Origin: Streptomyces sp. Ag109_O5-10
GTDB taxonomy: Bacteria > Actinomycetota > Actinomycetes > Streptomycetales > Streptomycetaceae
Assembly: GCF_900105755.1 (NCBI RefSeq)
Contig: NZ_FNTQ01000001.1
Coordinates: forward strand, 8,122,001-8,186,000
Direction: 5' to 3'
DNA: 64,000 bases
A program made the translations under genes and the position numbers. Positions within the stretch are counted from its first letter, which is position 1; every line of letters begins with the position of its first letter. Under the pieces are notes generated by a model, which made no database searches, was not told the DNA's origin, and was given only the letters and a program-made list of their open reading frames with translations. Shown here one piece after another: positions 35,902 to 44,739 of the stretch.

Positions 35902-38088
35902 GTGCCTTCCCTTCCCCGGGGCCGCAGAGCAACGGCCGCCGCAGCGGTGGCCGTTGTCGCCGCCTCCCTGCTCACCGCGGCGGGCGCCGCCTCGCCCGCG
36001 TCCGCCGCCACGCTCCCCAGCGGCAACACCACCCTGCTCAACGCGGCCAGCGGCAAGTGCGTGGACGCCAAGGCCGCCGCCACCGCCGACGGCACCGTCG
36101 TCCAGCAGTACACCTGCAACAACACCACCGCCCAGCAGTGGAGTTTCACCGCCACCAGTGGCGGCTACGTCCGCATCAGCAACGCGAACAACACCAACGA
36201 GGTCCTGGACGTCACCGACGTCTCCACGGCCGACAACGCGGCCGTGCAGATGTGGACCTACGGCGGCGGCAACAACCAGCAGTGGCTGCCCGTCGACGAC
36301 GGCGGCGGCGCCTACCACTTCGTCAACCGCAACAGCGGCAAGTGCCTCGACGACCCCGGCGCCTCGACCGCGGACAGCGTGCAGTTCGTCCAGTACACCT
36401 GCAACGGCACGCAGGCCCAGCGGTTCCAGGTCGTCCCGGTCACCCAGTCGAGCAACCCGGACCTCGGCTCCAATGTGGTCGTCTTCGACCCGTCGATGTC
36501 CGCGTCGACCATCCAGAGCAAGCTGAACTCCATCTTCCAGCAGCAGGAGACCAACCAGTTCGGCTCCCAGCGCTACGCGGTGATGTTCAAGCCCGGCGCC
36601 TACAACGCGGACGTCAACGTCGGCTTCTACACGCAGGTGCTCGGCCTGGGCCTGTCGCCCGACGCGGTCTCCATCAACGGCGCGGTGCACGCGGAGGCCG
36701 ACTGGTTCCAGGGCAACGCCACCCAGAACTTCTGGCGCGGCGCCGAGAACCTCTCCGTCAACCCGGCCGGCGGCAGCGACCGCTGGGCGGTCTCGCAGGC
36801 GTCCGCCTACCGGCGGGTCCACCTGCGCGGCAACCTGGCCCTGGACGACGGCGGCTGGTCCAGCGGCGGCCTGATCGCCGACAGCCAGATCAACGGGCAG
36901 GTCAACTCCGGCAGCCAGCAGCAGTGGCTGACCCGCAACTCACAGCTCGGCAGCTGGACCGGCTCCAACTGGAACATGGTCTTCGTCGGCAGCACGGGCG
37001 TGCCCTCCACCACCTTCCCCAGCCCGCCGGACACCACGGTCGCGCAGAGCCCGGCCTCGCGTGAGAAGCCGTTCCTGTACGTCGACGGCTCCGGCAACTA
37101 CCAGGTGTTCGTCCCGTCCACCCGCACCAACTCCTCCGGCACCAGCTGGACCTCGGGCTCGGCGGCCGGTACGTCCCTCTCCCTCGACAGCTTCTACGTC
37201 GTGAAGCCGGGCGCCACCGCCTCCCAGATCAACGCGGCCCTGACGGCGGGCAAGAACCTCCTGGTCACCCCGGGTGTCTACCACCTCGACCAGACCCTGC
37301 AGATCAACCGCGCCGACACCGTCGTCCTGGGCCTCGGCCTCGCCACCTTCGTCCCGGACAACGGCGTCACCGCCATGAAGGTCGCCGACGTGGACGGCGT
37401 CAACATCGCGGGCCTGCTCTTCGACGCCGGCACCACCAACTCCGCCACCCTGGTGGAGGTCGGCCCGAGCGGCTCCTCGGCCTCGCACGCGTCCGACCCG
37501 ACCTCGCTGCACGACGTGTACTTCCGCGTCGGCGGCGCGGGCGTCGGCAAGGCCACCACCAGCCTGGTCGTCAACAGCAGCAACGTCATCGGCGACCACA
37601 TGTGGATCTGGCGCGCCGACCACGGCTCCGGCGTCGGCTGGACCACCAACACCGCCGACACCGGACTGATCGTCAACGGCAACAACGTGACCATGTACGG
37701 CCTGTTCGTCGAGCACTTCCAGAAGTACCAGACCATCTGGAACGGCAACGGCGGCAAGACGTACTTCTACCAGAACGAGATGCCGTACGACCCGCCGAAC
37801 CAGTCGGCCTGGATGAACGGCTCGACCAAGGGCTATGCGGCCTACAAGGTCGCCGACTCGGTCACCAGCCACCAGGCGTACGGCCTCGGCAGCTACTGCT
37901 ACTTCAGCACCAACCCGGGCGTCGTCGCCGACCACGCGATCGAGGCGCCGACCAACTCGAACGTCAAGTTCACCAGCATGGTCACGGTCTCCCTCGGCGG
38001 TACCGGCACCATCACCCACGTCATCGACAACAGCGGAGGCCCGTCGAACTCGTCGACCAACGTGGCGAACCTGACCTCGTACCCGTGA
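35902..38088 (+). CDS. Secreted RICIN plus beta-helix (GH55-like) protein
   Basis: 728-residue secreted protein. GTG start at 35902 with AAGGAG. Signal peptide of about 36 residues ends at ASPASAA. A ricin-type trefoil (about 40-185) carries repeats such as GKCVDAKAAATADG and GKCLDDPGASTADS. The remaining 540 residues look like a two-lobed right-handed beta-helix of the pectate-lyase/GH55 superfamily (VSINGAVHAEADWFQGNATQ, NNVTMYGLFVEHFQKYQ, DRADHGSGVGW-like turns). Relatives are often labelled adenylyl cyclase or coagulation factor type, which is misleading; a beta-1,3-glucan or other polysaccharide role is likelier. Co-operonic with the GH18 gene; both may attack fungal wall. Confidence 0.8.
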   Translation: MPSLPRGRRATAAAAVAVVAASLLTAAGAASPASAATLPSGNTTLLNAASGKCVDAKAAATADGTVVQQYTCNNTTAQQWSFTATSGGYVRISNANNTNEVLDVTDVSTADNAAVQMWTYGGGNNQQWLPVDDGGGAYHFVNRNSGKCLDDPGASTADSVQFVQYTCNGTQAQRFQVVPVTQSSNPDLGSNVVVFDPSMSASTIQSKLNSIFQQQETNQFGSQRYAVMFKPGAYNADVNVGFYTQVLGLGLSPDAVSINGAVHAEADWFQGNATQNFWRGAENLSVNPAGGSDRWAVSQASAYRRVHLRGNLALDDGGWSSGGLIADSQINGQVNSGSQQQWLTRNSQLGSWTGSNWNMVFVGSTGVPSTTFPSPPDTTVAQSPASREKPFLYVDGSGNYQVFVPSTRTNSSGTSWTSGSAAGTSLSLDSFYVVKPGATASQINAALTAGKNLLVTPGVYHLDQTLQINRADTVVLGLGLATFVPDNGVTAMKVADVDGVNIAGLLFDAGTTNSATLVEVGPSGSSASHASDPTSLHDVYFRVGGAGVGKATTSLVVNSSNVIGDHMWIWRADHGSGVGWTTNTADTGLIVNGNNVTMYGLFVEHFQKYQTIWNGNGGKTYFYQNEMPYDPPNQSAWMNGSTKGYAAYKVADSVTSHQAYGLGSYCYFSTNPGVVADHAIEAPTNSNVKFTSMVTVSLGGTGTITHVIDNSGGPSNSSTNVANLTSYP

Positions 38089-38110
38089 CCGTCGGTACCT
38101 GAGCCGGACG

Positions 38111-38144
38111 GTGGGTGACCCGGTGTCTCTGCCGGGTCACCCAC
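38111..38144 (+). terminator. Terminator of the glycosidase operon
   Basis: GTGGGTGACCCGG (38111-38123) pairs perfectly with CCGGGTCACCCAC (38132-38144) around an 8-base loop, 22 bp past the beta-helix gene stop. Confidence 0.75.
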
Positions 38145-38234
38145 GGTCGTCCCGCGGACGGCGCGTGTGGAAACGGCGTGACCTGGATACCCGGACCGAA
38201 CGGCAGCACGGCCAGTCCGGAAGTCAGGCACGCC

Positions 38235-38765
38235 ATGGGCAGTGAGATCCAGCGCTCCGAAACCACCCTCCGGGTCAACGGCAAACCGCACACCCTGCTC
38301 CTCGACCACCGGCGCGTCCTCCTGGACGTGCTCCGCGAGGACCTCGGCCTGACCGGCGCCAAGAAGGGCTGCGACCACGGCCAGTGCGGTGCCTGCACCG
38401 TGCTGGCCGCCGGCCGCCGGGTGAACAGCTGCCTGCTGCTCGCCGTCGCCCTCGACGGCAGCGAGATCACCACGATCGAGGGCCTGCCCGCCGACGGCGA
38501 GGGCCCCCACCCGCTGCAACGTGCCTTCCTCGACCGGGACGCCTTCCAGTGCGGCTACTGCACACCCGGCCAGATCTGCTCCGCCGTCGGCATGCTCGCC
38601 GAGGCCGCCGCCGGACACCCGTCGCAGGTCACCGACCCCGCCGCGCCCTCCGGCCGGCCCGTCCCGCTGGACCGGCCCGAGATCCGCGAGCGGCTCAGCG
38701 GCAACCTGTGCCGGTGCGGGGCCTACCCGCGCATCGTCGAGGCGGTCGAGGACGTGATCCCGTGA
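38235..38765 (+). CDS. Aldehyde/xanthine oxidoreductase, [2Fe-2S] subunit
   Basis: 176-residue small subunit of a molybdenum hydroxylase (PaoA/CoxS type). The plant-ferredoxin cluster is bound by GCDHGQCGACTV plus the later Cys in VNSCLLL; the second, all-helical domain binds its cluster with CGYCTPGQICSA and GNLCRCGAYPRI. It carries electrons from the molybdenum site toward FAD. I chose the ATG at 38235 (MGSEIQRSE). No Tat signal is present, unlike E. coli PaoA, so the complex should be cytoplasmic. The stop overlaps the FAD-subunit start. Confidence 0.92.
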   Translation: MGSEIQRSETTLRVNGKPHTLLLDHRRVLLDVLREDLGLTGAKKGCDHGQCGACTVLAAGRRVNSCLLLAVALDGSEITTIEGLPADGEGPHPLQRAFLDRDAFQCGYCTPGQICSAVGMLAEAAAGHPSQVTDPAAPSGRPVPLDRPEIRERLSGNLCRCGAYPRIVEAVEDVIP

Positions 38766-39757
38766 GGTCCTTCGACTACGTCCGCGTCCGCACCCCCGAG
38801 GAGGCCGTCGAGGCCTTCGCCGCCCGCCCCGGCGCCCACTACCTGGCCGGCGGCACCAACCTCGTCGACCTCATGAAGCTCGGCGTCGAACAGCCCACCG
38901 CGCTGATCGACGTCAGCCGCCTCCCGCTGGACCGGCTGGAACAGCTGCCGGACGGCGCCCTGCGCATCGGCGCCACCGTCCGCAACAGCGACCTCGCCGC
39001 CCACCCGCTCGTCCGCGACCGCTACCCGGTGCTGTCCCAGGCCCTGCTCGCCGGCGCCTCCGGCCAGCTGCGCAACGTCGCGACGACCGGCGGCAACCTT
39101 CTCCAGCGCACCCGCTGCGGCTACTTCCAGGACCCCGGCAAGCCCTGCAACAAACGCGAGCCGGGCAGCGGCTGCGGCGCACTCGACGGCGTCCACCGCG
39201 ACCACGCGGTCCTCGGCCACTCCCCGCACTGCATCGCCACCAACCCCTCCGACATGGCCGTGGCCCTCGCCGCCCTCGACGCCCGCGTCGAGCTCTACGG
39301 CCCCGAGGGCGCCCGCACCCTGGACCTGACCGACTTCCACCGGCTGCCCGAGGACCACCCCGAGCGGGACACCGAACTCCGCCCCGGCGAGCTGATCACC
39401 GGGGTGCTGCTGCCCGCGGCCACGGCCGGCGCGCCCTCCGCCTACCGCAAGGCCCGCGACCGGGCGTCGTACGCCTTCGCCCTCGCCTCCGTCGCCGTCG
39501 TCCTGCGCGTCGCAGGCGAGCTGGTCACCCAGGTGGGCCTGGCCTTCGGCGGCCTCGCCCACCGGCCCTGGCGGGCCCGGGTCGCGGAGGCGGCCCTGCT
39601 GGGCGAGGCGGCCACCCCGGCGGTCTTCGCCAGCGCCGTCGACCTGGAACTCGCCGCCGCCCGCCCGCTGCCGGACAACGCCTACAAAGTGCCCCTCGCC
39701 CGCAACCTCGCCCTGGACGTCCTGGCCCGGCTCGCCCCCGCGGCCGTCCCGCTCTGA
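38762..39757 (+). CDS. Aldehyde/xanthine oxidoreductase, FAD subunit
   Basis: 331-residue FAD-binding subunit (PaoB/CoxM type). The FAD loops are visible as HYLAGGTNLVDLMKLG and GNLLQRTRCGYFQDP, the latter continuing into a Cys-containing insert (KPCNKREPGSGCGA) that binds an extra [4Fe-4S] cluster in PaoB and 4-hydroxybenzoyl-CoA reductase. So this is the PaoABC-like rather than the CO-dehydrogenase-like branch. The C-terminal CO_deh_flav_C domain is present (FGGLAHRPWRARVAEAALLG). GTG at 38762, coupled to the small subunit by overlap, 35 bp before the large subunit. Confidence 0.92.
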   Translation: MRSFDYVRVRTPEEAVEAFAARPGAHYLAGGTNLVDLMKLGVEQPTALIDVSRLPLDRLEQLPDGALRIGATVRNSDLAAHPLVRDRYPVLSQALLAGASGQLRNVATTGGNLLQRTRCGYFQDPGKPCNKREPGSGCGALDGVHRDHAVLGHSPHCIATNPSDMAVALAALDARVELYGPEGARTLDLTDFHRLPEDHPERDTELRPGELITGVLLPAATAGAPSAYRKARDRASYAFALASVAVVLRVAGELVTQVGLAFGGLAHRPWRARVAEAALLGEAATPAVFASAVDLELAAARPLPDNAYKVPLARNLALDVLARLAPAAVPL

Positions 39758-39792
39758 CCACGGAGCGTTCCACTCCGACCCCGGAGGTCCCC

Positions 39793-41880
39793 ATGGCCCG
39801 CACCGCCGCCCTCGGCAGTCCGGTCGAGCGCCGGGAAGGGCTCGCAAAGGTCACCGGCGCCGCCCGCTACGCCGCCGAGCACCCGCTGCCCGGCCGCGTG
39901 CACGCCCGCGCCGTCCCCGCCACGGTGGCCCGCGGCCGGATCACCGGCATCGACACCGGCCCGGCCCGCGCCGTCCCCGGCGTCCTCACCGTCCTCACCC
40001 ACGAGAACGCCCCGCACCTCGCCGAACCCGAGGACGCCACCCTCGCCCTGCTCCAGAGCCCCGACGTACCGCACCGGGGCTGGTGCGTCGCCCTGGTGGT
40101 CGCCGAGACCCTGGAAGCGGCCCGCGCCGGAGCCGCCGCCGTACGGATCACCTACGACACCGTCGGCCATGACGTCGTCTTCACCCCCGGCCACCCGGGC
40201 GCCCGCGAACCGGAGGAGGCCAACGGCGGCCAGCCCGCCCGCTGCCGGCGCGGCGATCCGGAGGCCGCCTTTGCCGAGGCCCCCGTCCGCCTGGACGTCA
40301 CCTACCGCACCCCGCCGCTGCACAACCACCCGATGGAGCCCCACGCGAGCACCGCGTACTGGGACCGCGGCCGGCTCACGGTGTACACCTCCAGCCAGGG
40401 CACGAGCGACGTCCGCAGCGTGCTCGCCGGGCTGTTCGCCCTGCCCGTCGACCGGATCACGGTGCGGGCCGAGCACGTCGGCGGCGGCTTCGGGTCCAAG
40501 GGCTCCGCGCGCCCGGACGTGGTCCTCGCCGCCATGGCCGCCCGGCACACCGGCCGGCCGGTCACCCTGGTCTACCCGCGCCGCCACCTGCCCACGGTCG
40601 TCGGCCACCGCGCCCCCACCCTCAACCGGATGCGGCTGGGCGCGACCCGGGACGGCCGGCTCACCGCCCTCCTGCACGACGTGACCACCCACACCTCGCC
40701 CGTCCGGTCCTTCGTGGAGATGGCGGGCACGACCTCCGGGGTCATGTACGCCACCTCGAACCTGTACTACGTGCACCACGTCGTCCCGCTGGACGTGCCC
40801 AGCCCCTCCTGGATGCGCGCACCCGGCGAGGCCACCGGCATGTACGCCCTGGAGTCGGCGATGGACGAACTGGCCGACGCGCTCGGCACGGACCCCGTCG
40901 AGCTGCGGATCCGCAACGAACCCGACCGTGAACCGGCCGGCGGCCTGCCCTTCAGCAGCAGGCACCTCGTCGAGTGCCTGCGCGAGGGCGCCCGCCGGTT
41001 CGGCTGGAACCGCCGGGTGCGCCGCGCCGAGGGCCCGCTGCTGATCGGCACCGGGGTGGCCGCCGCCACCTACCCGGTGCTGGCCTACCCGTGCACGGCG
41101 ACCGCCGAGGCCTGCCCGGACGGCGGCTACCGGATCCGCGTGAACGCCGCCGACATCGGCACCGGCGCCCGTACCGTCCTCGCCCAGATCGCCGCCGACG
41201 CGCTCGGCGTACCCCTGCACCGGGTCCGTACCGAGATCGGCGACAGCGACCTGCCCCCGGCACCGGTGGCGGGCGGCTCCTCCGGAACCGCCTCCTGGGG
41301 CTGGGCGGTGTACGAGGCCTGCGCCCGGCTGCTGACCCGGCTCGCGGACCACACCGGGCCGCTGCCCGAGCGGGGGATCGGGGTGCGCGCCGACACCAGC
41401 GGGCGCGCCGACGCCGACAGCCCCTACGCCCGCCACGCGTTCGGCGCCCACTTCGCGGAAGTCGCCGTCGACACCGTCACCGGCGAGGTCCGGGTGCGCC
41501 GGCTGCTCGGCGTCTACGCGGCCGGGCACATCCTCAACTCCCGTACCGCGCGCTCCCAGTTCGTCGGCGGCATGACGATGGGCCTGGGCATGGCCCTGAC
41601 CGAGGGCAGCACGGTGGACGCGGCCCACGGCGACTTCGCGGAGGCCGACCTGGCCGCCTACCACATCCCCGCGCACGCCGACGTCCCCGACATCGAGGCG
41701 TACTGGATCGACGAGGACGACCCGCACCTCAACCCCATGGGCGCCAAGGGCGTCGGCGAGATCGGCATGGTGGGCACCCCCGCCGCCGTCGGCAACGCCG
41801 TCCACCACGCCACGGGCATCCGCTTCCGCACCCTGCCGCTGACCCCGGACCGGATCCTCACCGCTTTGAACGCACGGTGA
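39793..41880 (+). CDS. Aldehyde/xanthine oxidoreductase, molybdenum subunit
   Basis: 695-residue molybdopterin-binding subunit (PaoC type). Landmarks: N-terminal KVTGAARYAAEHPLPG, the cofactor loop EHVGGGFGSKG, SPSWMRAPGEATGMYALES, and near the C-terminus GAKGVGEIG with the catalytic Glu that activates the Mo-OH group. It hydroxylates aldehydes or N-heterocycles with water as oxygen source. PaoABC needs a PaoD chaperone for the cytosine dinucleotide cofactor; no such gene is adjacent. ATG at 39793 follows CGGAGG. Its last 23 bases overlap the end of the convergent MFS gene. Confidence 0.92.
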   Translation: MARTAALGSPVERREGLAKVTGAARYAAEHPLPGRVHARAVPATVARGRITGIDTGPARAVPGVLTVLTHENAPHLAEPEDATLALLQSPDVPHRGWCVALVVAETLEAARAGAAAVRITYDTVGHDVVFTPGHPGAREPEEANGGQPARCRRGDPEAAFAEAPVRLDVTYRTPPLHNHPMEPHASTAYWDRGRLTVYTSSQGTSDVRSVLAGLFALPVDRITVRAEHVGGGFGSKGSARPDVVLAAMAARHTGRPVTLVYPRRHLPTVVGHRAPTLNRMRLGATRDGRLTALLHDVTTHTSPVRSFVEMAGTTSGVMYATSNLYYVHHVVPLDVPSPSWMRAPGEATGMYALESAMDELADALGTDPVELRIRNEPDREPAGGLPFSSRHLVECLREGARRFGWNRRVRRAEGPLLIGTGVAAATYPVLAYPCTATAEACPDGGYRIRVNAADIGTGARTVLAQIAADALGVPLHRVRTEIGDSDLPPAPVAGGSSGTASWGWAVYEACARLLTRLADHTGPLPERGIGVRADTSGRADADSPYARHAFGAHFAEVAVDTVTGEVRVRRLLGVYAAGHILNSRTARSQFVGGMTMGLGMALTEGSTVDAAHGDFAEADLAAYHIPAHADVPDIEAYWIDEDDPHLNPMGAKGVGEIGMVGTPAAVGNAVHHATGIRFRTLPLTPDRILTALNAR

Positions 41881-43615
41881 CCTTCGTGACCGGGGCCTGC
41901 TGCCCTTCGGCGGGCCGGTGGCCGCCGCGCAGGGCGGAGGCCACCGCGGAGACCAGGGCCATGCCGGCGGCCACGCCGAAGACGATGGCCAGGCCGTGGT
42001 GGAAGGGGCCCGAGACCAGCTGCGGGAAGAAGGTGTGGCCGGTCAGGACGGCCCGCTGGGCCTTGCTGACATGGTCCAGGACACCCTCCGAGGCGAGCAG
42101 GTGCTGGACCGGGTTGTTGCCGAGGAACGTCGCGAACAGCGTGCTCACCGGCGGCAGCGACGCGGCGTGTGCGGCGGAGGCGGCCGGCACGCCGTGCGCC
42201 ACCAGGCCGCTCTTCAGCGTCGACGGGAGCGAGGAGGCGAGCCCGGACACCATCAGTGAGAAGAAGACGCCGATGGACAGCGCCGTGCCGGAGTTCTGGA
42301 AGGTGGACCGCATGCCCGAGGCGACGCCCCGGTACGCGGCCGGCACACTGCCCATGATCGACGAGGTGTTGGGCGCCGAGAACATGCCCTGGCCGAGGCC
42401 GTTGAGCAGCAGCAGCGCCGCGAACAGCCCGTAGTCGAAGTCGACGGGCAGGGCGAGCAGCCCCAGGAAGGACGCGGTGACGACGAGCAGACCCGCGGTG
42501 GAGAAGAACCGGGCGCCGAACCGGTCCGACAGGTACCCGGACACCGGCCCCGCGATCAGGAAGCCCAGCGTCAGCGGGAGCATGAAGATGCCGGCCCACA
42601 GCGGGGTGTCCTCGAAGTCGTAGCCGTGCAGCGGCAGCCAGATGCCCTGCAGCCAGATGATGAGCATGAACTGCAGGCCGCCGCGCGCGATCGAGGTCAG
42701 CAGCGCGGCCACGTTGCCCGCCGCGAACGCCCGGTTCCGGAACAGCGCCAGGTTGAACATGGGCTCGGCGACCCGCGTCTCGATGACGCAGAAGGCCAGC
42801 AGCAGGGCCACGCCGCCGATCAGGCCGGTCAGTACCCACGGGTTCCCCCAGCCGGTGGCGCTGTCGCCGTAGGGCTGGATCCCGTAGGTGATCCCGGCCA
42901 GCAGGATGCCGGCGCCGGCCGCGAAGGTGAGGTTGCCGAGCCAGTCGACCCGGCCGGGGCGGCCCGTCGAGGTCTCGCGCAGGCTCAGGTACGACCAGAT
43001 CGTGCCGGTGATGCTGACCGGGACGCTCACCCAGAACACCGCACGCCAGTCGACGACGGCGAGCAGACCGCCCGCCAGCAGACCGAGGAACTGCCCGGCC
43101 AGCGCGGTGATCTGGTTGACGCCGAGGGCCATGCCGCGCTGCCGGGCCGGGAACGCGTCGGTCAGGATGGCGGCCGAGTTGGCCGTGAGCATCGACCCGC
43201 CGAAGGCCTGCACGATCCGCCACAGGATCAGCCACAGGGCGCCCGCCCCCGCGCGGAACGGATCGAGCGACAGCGCCACCGACGCGCACGCGAAGATCAG
43301 GAAGCCCAGGTTGTAGATCCTCACCCGGCCGAACATGTCGCCGAGCCGCCCGAGCACGACCACCAGCACGGCGGACACCAGCAGGTAGCCGAGGATCATC
43401 CAGAGCAGATAGCCGATGTTGCCCGGCGCGAGCGGGTCGAGCCCGATGCCGCGGAAGATCGCCGGCAGCGAGATGATCACGATCGACGCGTCCATCGTGG
43501 CGATCAGCACGCCGAGCGTGGTGTTCGACAGCGCGACCCACTTGTAACCGGGCCCGGCGGGGGTGTCCTTGCGGCGGGCGGAGCGCAGGGCGGCGGACCA
43601 CCCGTGCCCGCTCAC
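41858..43615 (-). CDS. MFS drug transporter, DHA2 (14-TM) family
   Basis: 585-residue efflux protein of the EmrB/QacA type. The first helix region VLIATMDASIVIISLPAI, the motif GRLGDMFGRVRIYN after helix 2, and 14 predicted helices fit the family. A large loop near residues 480-530 (SSLPSTLKSGLVAHGVP, PPVSTLFATFLGNNP) is typical of actinobacterial members. It exports drugs using proton-motive force. The ATG at 43615 overlaps the stop of the MarR gene, so the regulator and pump form one operon, probably induced by ligands of the regulator. Confidence 0.93.
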   Translation of the reverse strand: MSGHGWSAALRSARRKDTPAGPGYKWVALSNTTLGVLIATMDASIVIISLPAIFRGIGLDPLAPGNIGYLLWMILGYLLVSAVLVVVLGRLGDMFGRVRIYNLGFLIFACASVALSLDPFRAGAGALWLILWRIVQAFGGSMLTANSAAILTDAFPARQRGMALGVNQITALAGQFLGLLAGGLLAVVDWRAVFWVSVPVSITGTIWSYLSLRETSTGRPGRVDWLGNLTFAAGAGILLAGITYGIQPYGDSATGWGNPWVLTGLIGGVALLLAFCVIETRVAEPMFNLALFRNRAFAAGNVAALLTSIARGGLQFMLIIWLQGIWLPLHGYDFEDTPLWAGIFMLPLTLGFLIAGPVSGYLSDRFGARFFSTAGLLVVTASFLGLLALPVDFDYGLFAALLLLNGLGQGMFSAPNTSSIMGSVPAAYRGVASGMRSTFQNSGTALSIGVFFSLMVSGLASSLPSTLKSGLVAHGVPAASAAHAASLPPVSTLFATFLGNNPVQHLLASEGVLDHVSKAQRAVLTGHTFFPQLVSGPFHHGLAIVFGVAAGMALVSAVASALRGGHRPAEGQQAPVTKVTVRSKR

Positions 43616-44079
43616 AGCCGCTCCGCCAGCCGGTCGAGGAGCGGCAGGGCGGCCCCGAGCGTCGCGCGCTCCTGCTCGGAGAACGTGTCGAGTACGGCCG
43701 CGAGCCGCTGGACCGACTCGGAGCGCCGCTCGGCGAGCACCGCCCGCCCCTCGTCGGTGGCCGCCACGATGCTCCGCCGCCCGTCCGCGGCGTCCGGGGT
43801 ACGACGGACCAGGCCGCGCTGTTCGAGCTGGGCGAGGGTGCTCGCCATGGCCTGCGGCCGCACCCGTTCCGTCTCGGCGAGGGCGCTCGGGGAGTCCGGA
43901 CCCTCGCCCGCGAGCCGCGCAAGGACGGACACGCCCGACAGGGACACGTCCCCCACGGCGTGCGCCTGCCGCAGCCGCCGCGTCACCCGGCCCACCGCGA
44001 GCCGGAGGTCGGAGGCGAGCCGGCCGGCGTCGCTCAGGTCGCGTATACCGCCGCCATCGGCGGTTGTGTCTGCCTTCAC
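43612..44079 (-). CDS. MarR-family transcriptional regulator of the efflux operon
   Basis: 155-residue MarR protein. The winged helix-turn-helix reads SLSGVSVLARLAGEGPD, then SALAETERVRPQAMASTLA, QLEQRGLVRRTPDAADGRR, with the wing Asp-x-Arg-Arg. It probably represses its own operon and releases DNA when a ligand binds. The reading frame begins at a GTG at 44091, but neither that nor the GTG at 44079 has a ribosome site. I prefer 44079 because a -35 TTGAGC and -10 TAGTGT inside the operator would place transcription start within a base or two of it, making a leaderless mRNA. The stop overlaps the MFS start. Confidence 0.85.
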   Translation of the reverse strand: MKADTTADGGGIRDLSDAGRLASDLRLAVGRVTRRLRQAHAVGDVSLSGVSVLARLAGEGPDSPSALAETERVRPQAMASTLAQLEQRGLVRRTPDAADGRRSIVAATDEGRAVLAERRSESVQRLAAVLDTFSEQERATLGAALPLLDRLAERL

Positions 44080-44093
44080 GTGTACTAACACTA

Positions 44094-44119
44094 GGTTGAA
44101 CAGTCCGAACTGCTCAACC
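44094..44119. promoter_or_regulatory. MarR operator candidate
   Basis: GGTTGAACAG-TCCGAA-CTGCTCAACC: two 10-bp arms with one mismatch around a 6-bp centre, 15 bases upstream of the preferred MarR start. On the minus strand it contains TTGAGC, the likely -35 box, so a bound repressor would block polymerase. Confidence 0.68.
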
Positions 44120-44140
44120 TACCGTTAGTAAATACCGCGA

Positions 44141-44314
44141 TCAGCGGGCCAGGCGGTGGCGCCGGCCGCCGCGCCGCAGCCGGAACGCGGCGTAGCCGAG
44201 GTCGGCGAGGAACACGGCGGCACCGATGACGAGCAGATAGAACAGCCCGTGGACGGCGAATCCGATGATGCCGAGGACGAGGGCCACGAGGATCAGGAGC
44301 AGGAACAGACTCAT
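44141..44314 (-). CDS. Small two-helix membrane protein
   Basis: 57-residue protein starting at the ATG at 44314 after GGGAGAG. Two hydrophobic helices (SLFLLLILVALVLGIIGFAV and LFYLLVIGAAVFLADLGYAA) and a basic tail (RLRRGGRRHRLAR) place it in the membrane with the tail inside. It resembles small hydrophobic stress or envelope proteins of Streptomyces. It follows the PRC-barrel gene by 25 bp in the same direction. Function unknown. Confidence 0.65.
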   Translation of the reverse strand: MSLFLLLILVALVLGIIGFAVHGLFYLLVIGAAVFLADLGYAAFRLRRGGRRHRLAR

Positions 44315-44339
44315 CGGCTCTCCCGGACGGGCTCGGTGG

Positions 44340-44696
44340 TCAGCGGCGGGCCAGGCGGCGCTCGCCGCCCGCACCCGGGACGTAATCGAGTTCGTAGTGC
44401 GCGAACACCGCCGGCTCCGCGGCCGCCGGCAGCTCGCCGTCGGTGTCGATCGACGGGGCCTTCTTGACCACGTCCTTGCGGTACGCGACCTTCAGGTAGG
44501 CCGGGCCGACGGTCGCCTCGGCGACCGGGACGAACACCAGGCGGCGGCGGGTGGGCAGCCCGACCGTCACGGTCACGAAGCGGGGCCTGTCGGTCGTGGT
44601 GTCCACGTAGACCGACTCCAGCACGCCGATCCTGTGCCCGGCGACGTCGACGACGTCATGGCCGCGCCACTCTCGGATGTCGGTTGCTTCGAACAT
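44340..44696 (-). CDS. PRC-barrel domain protein
   Basis: 118-residue protein. The N-terminal 80 residues form a PRC-barrel-like beta fold (IREWRGHDVVDVAGHRIGVL, ESVYVDTTTDRPRFVTV), as in RimM and photosynthetic reaction-centre subunits; the rest is an acidic tail with HYELDYVPG. Such small proteins are common in actinobacterial stress regions and are thought to bind proteins or RNA. ATG at 44696 with GGAGGTG. Likely transcribed with the small membrane protein downstream. Confidence 0.75.
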   Translation of the reverse strand: MFEATDIREWRGHDVVDVAGHRIGVLESVYVDTTTDRPRFVTVTVGLPTRRRLVFVPVAEATVGPAYLKVAYRKDVVKKAPSIDTDGELPAAAEPAVFAHYELDYVPGAGGERRLARR

Positions 44697-44739
44697 CGGG
44701 CACCTCCATCCTGCAGGTACCCGGTGCGGACCCCGGCAG

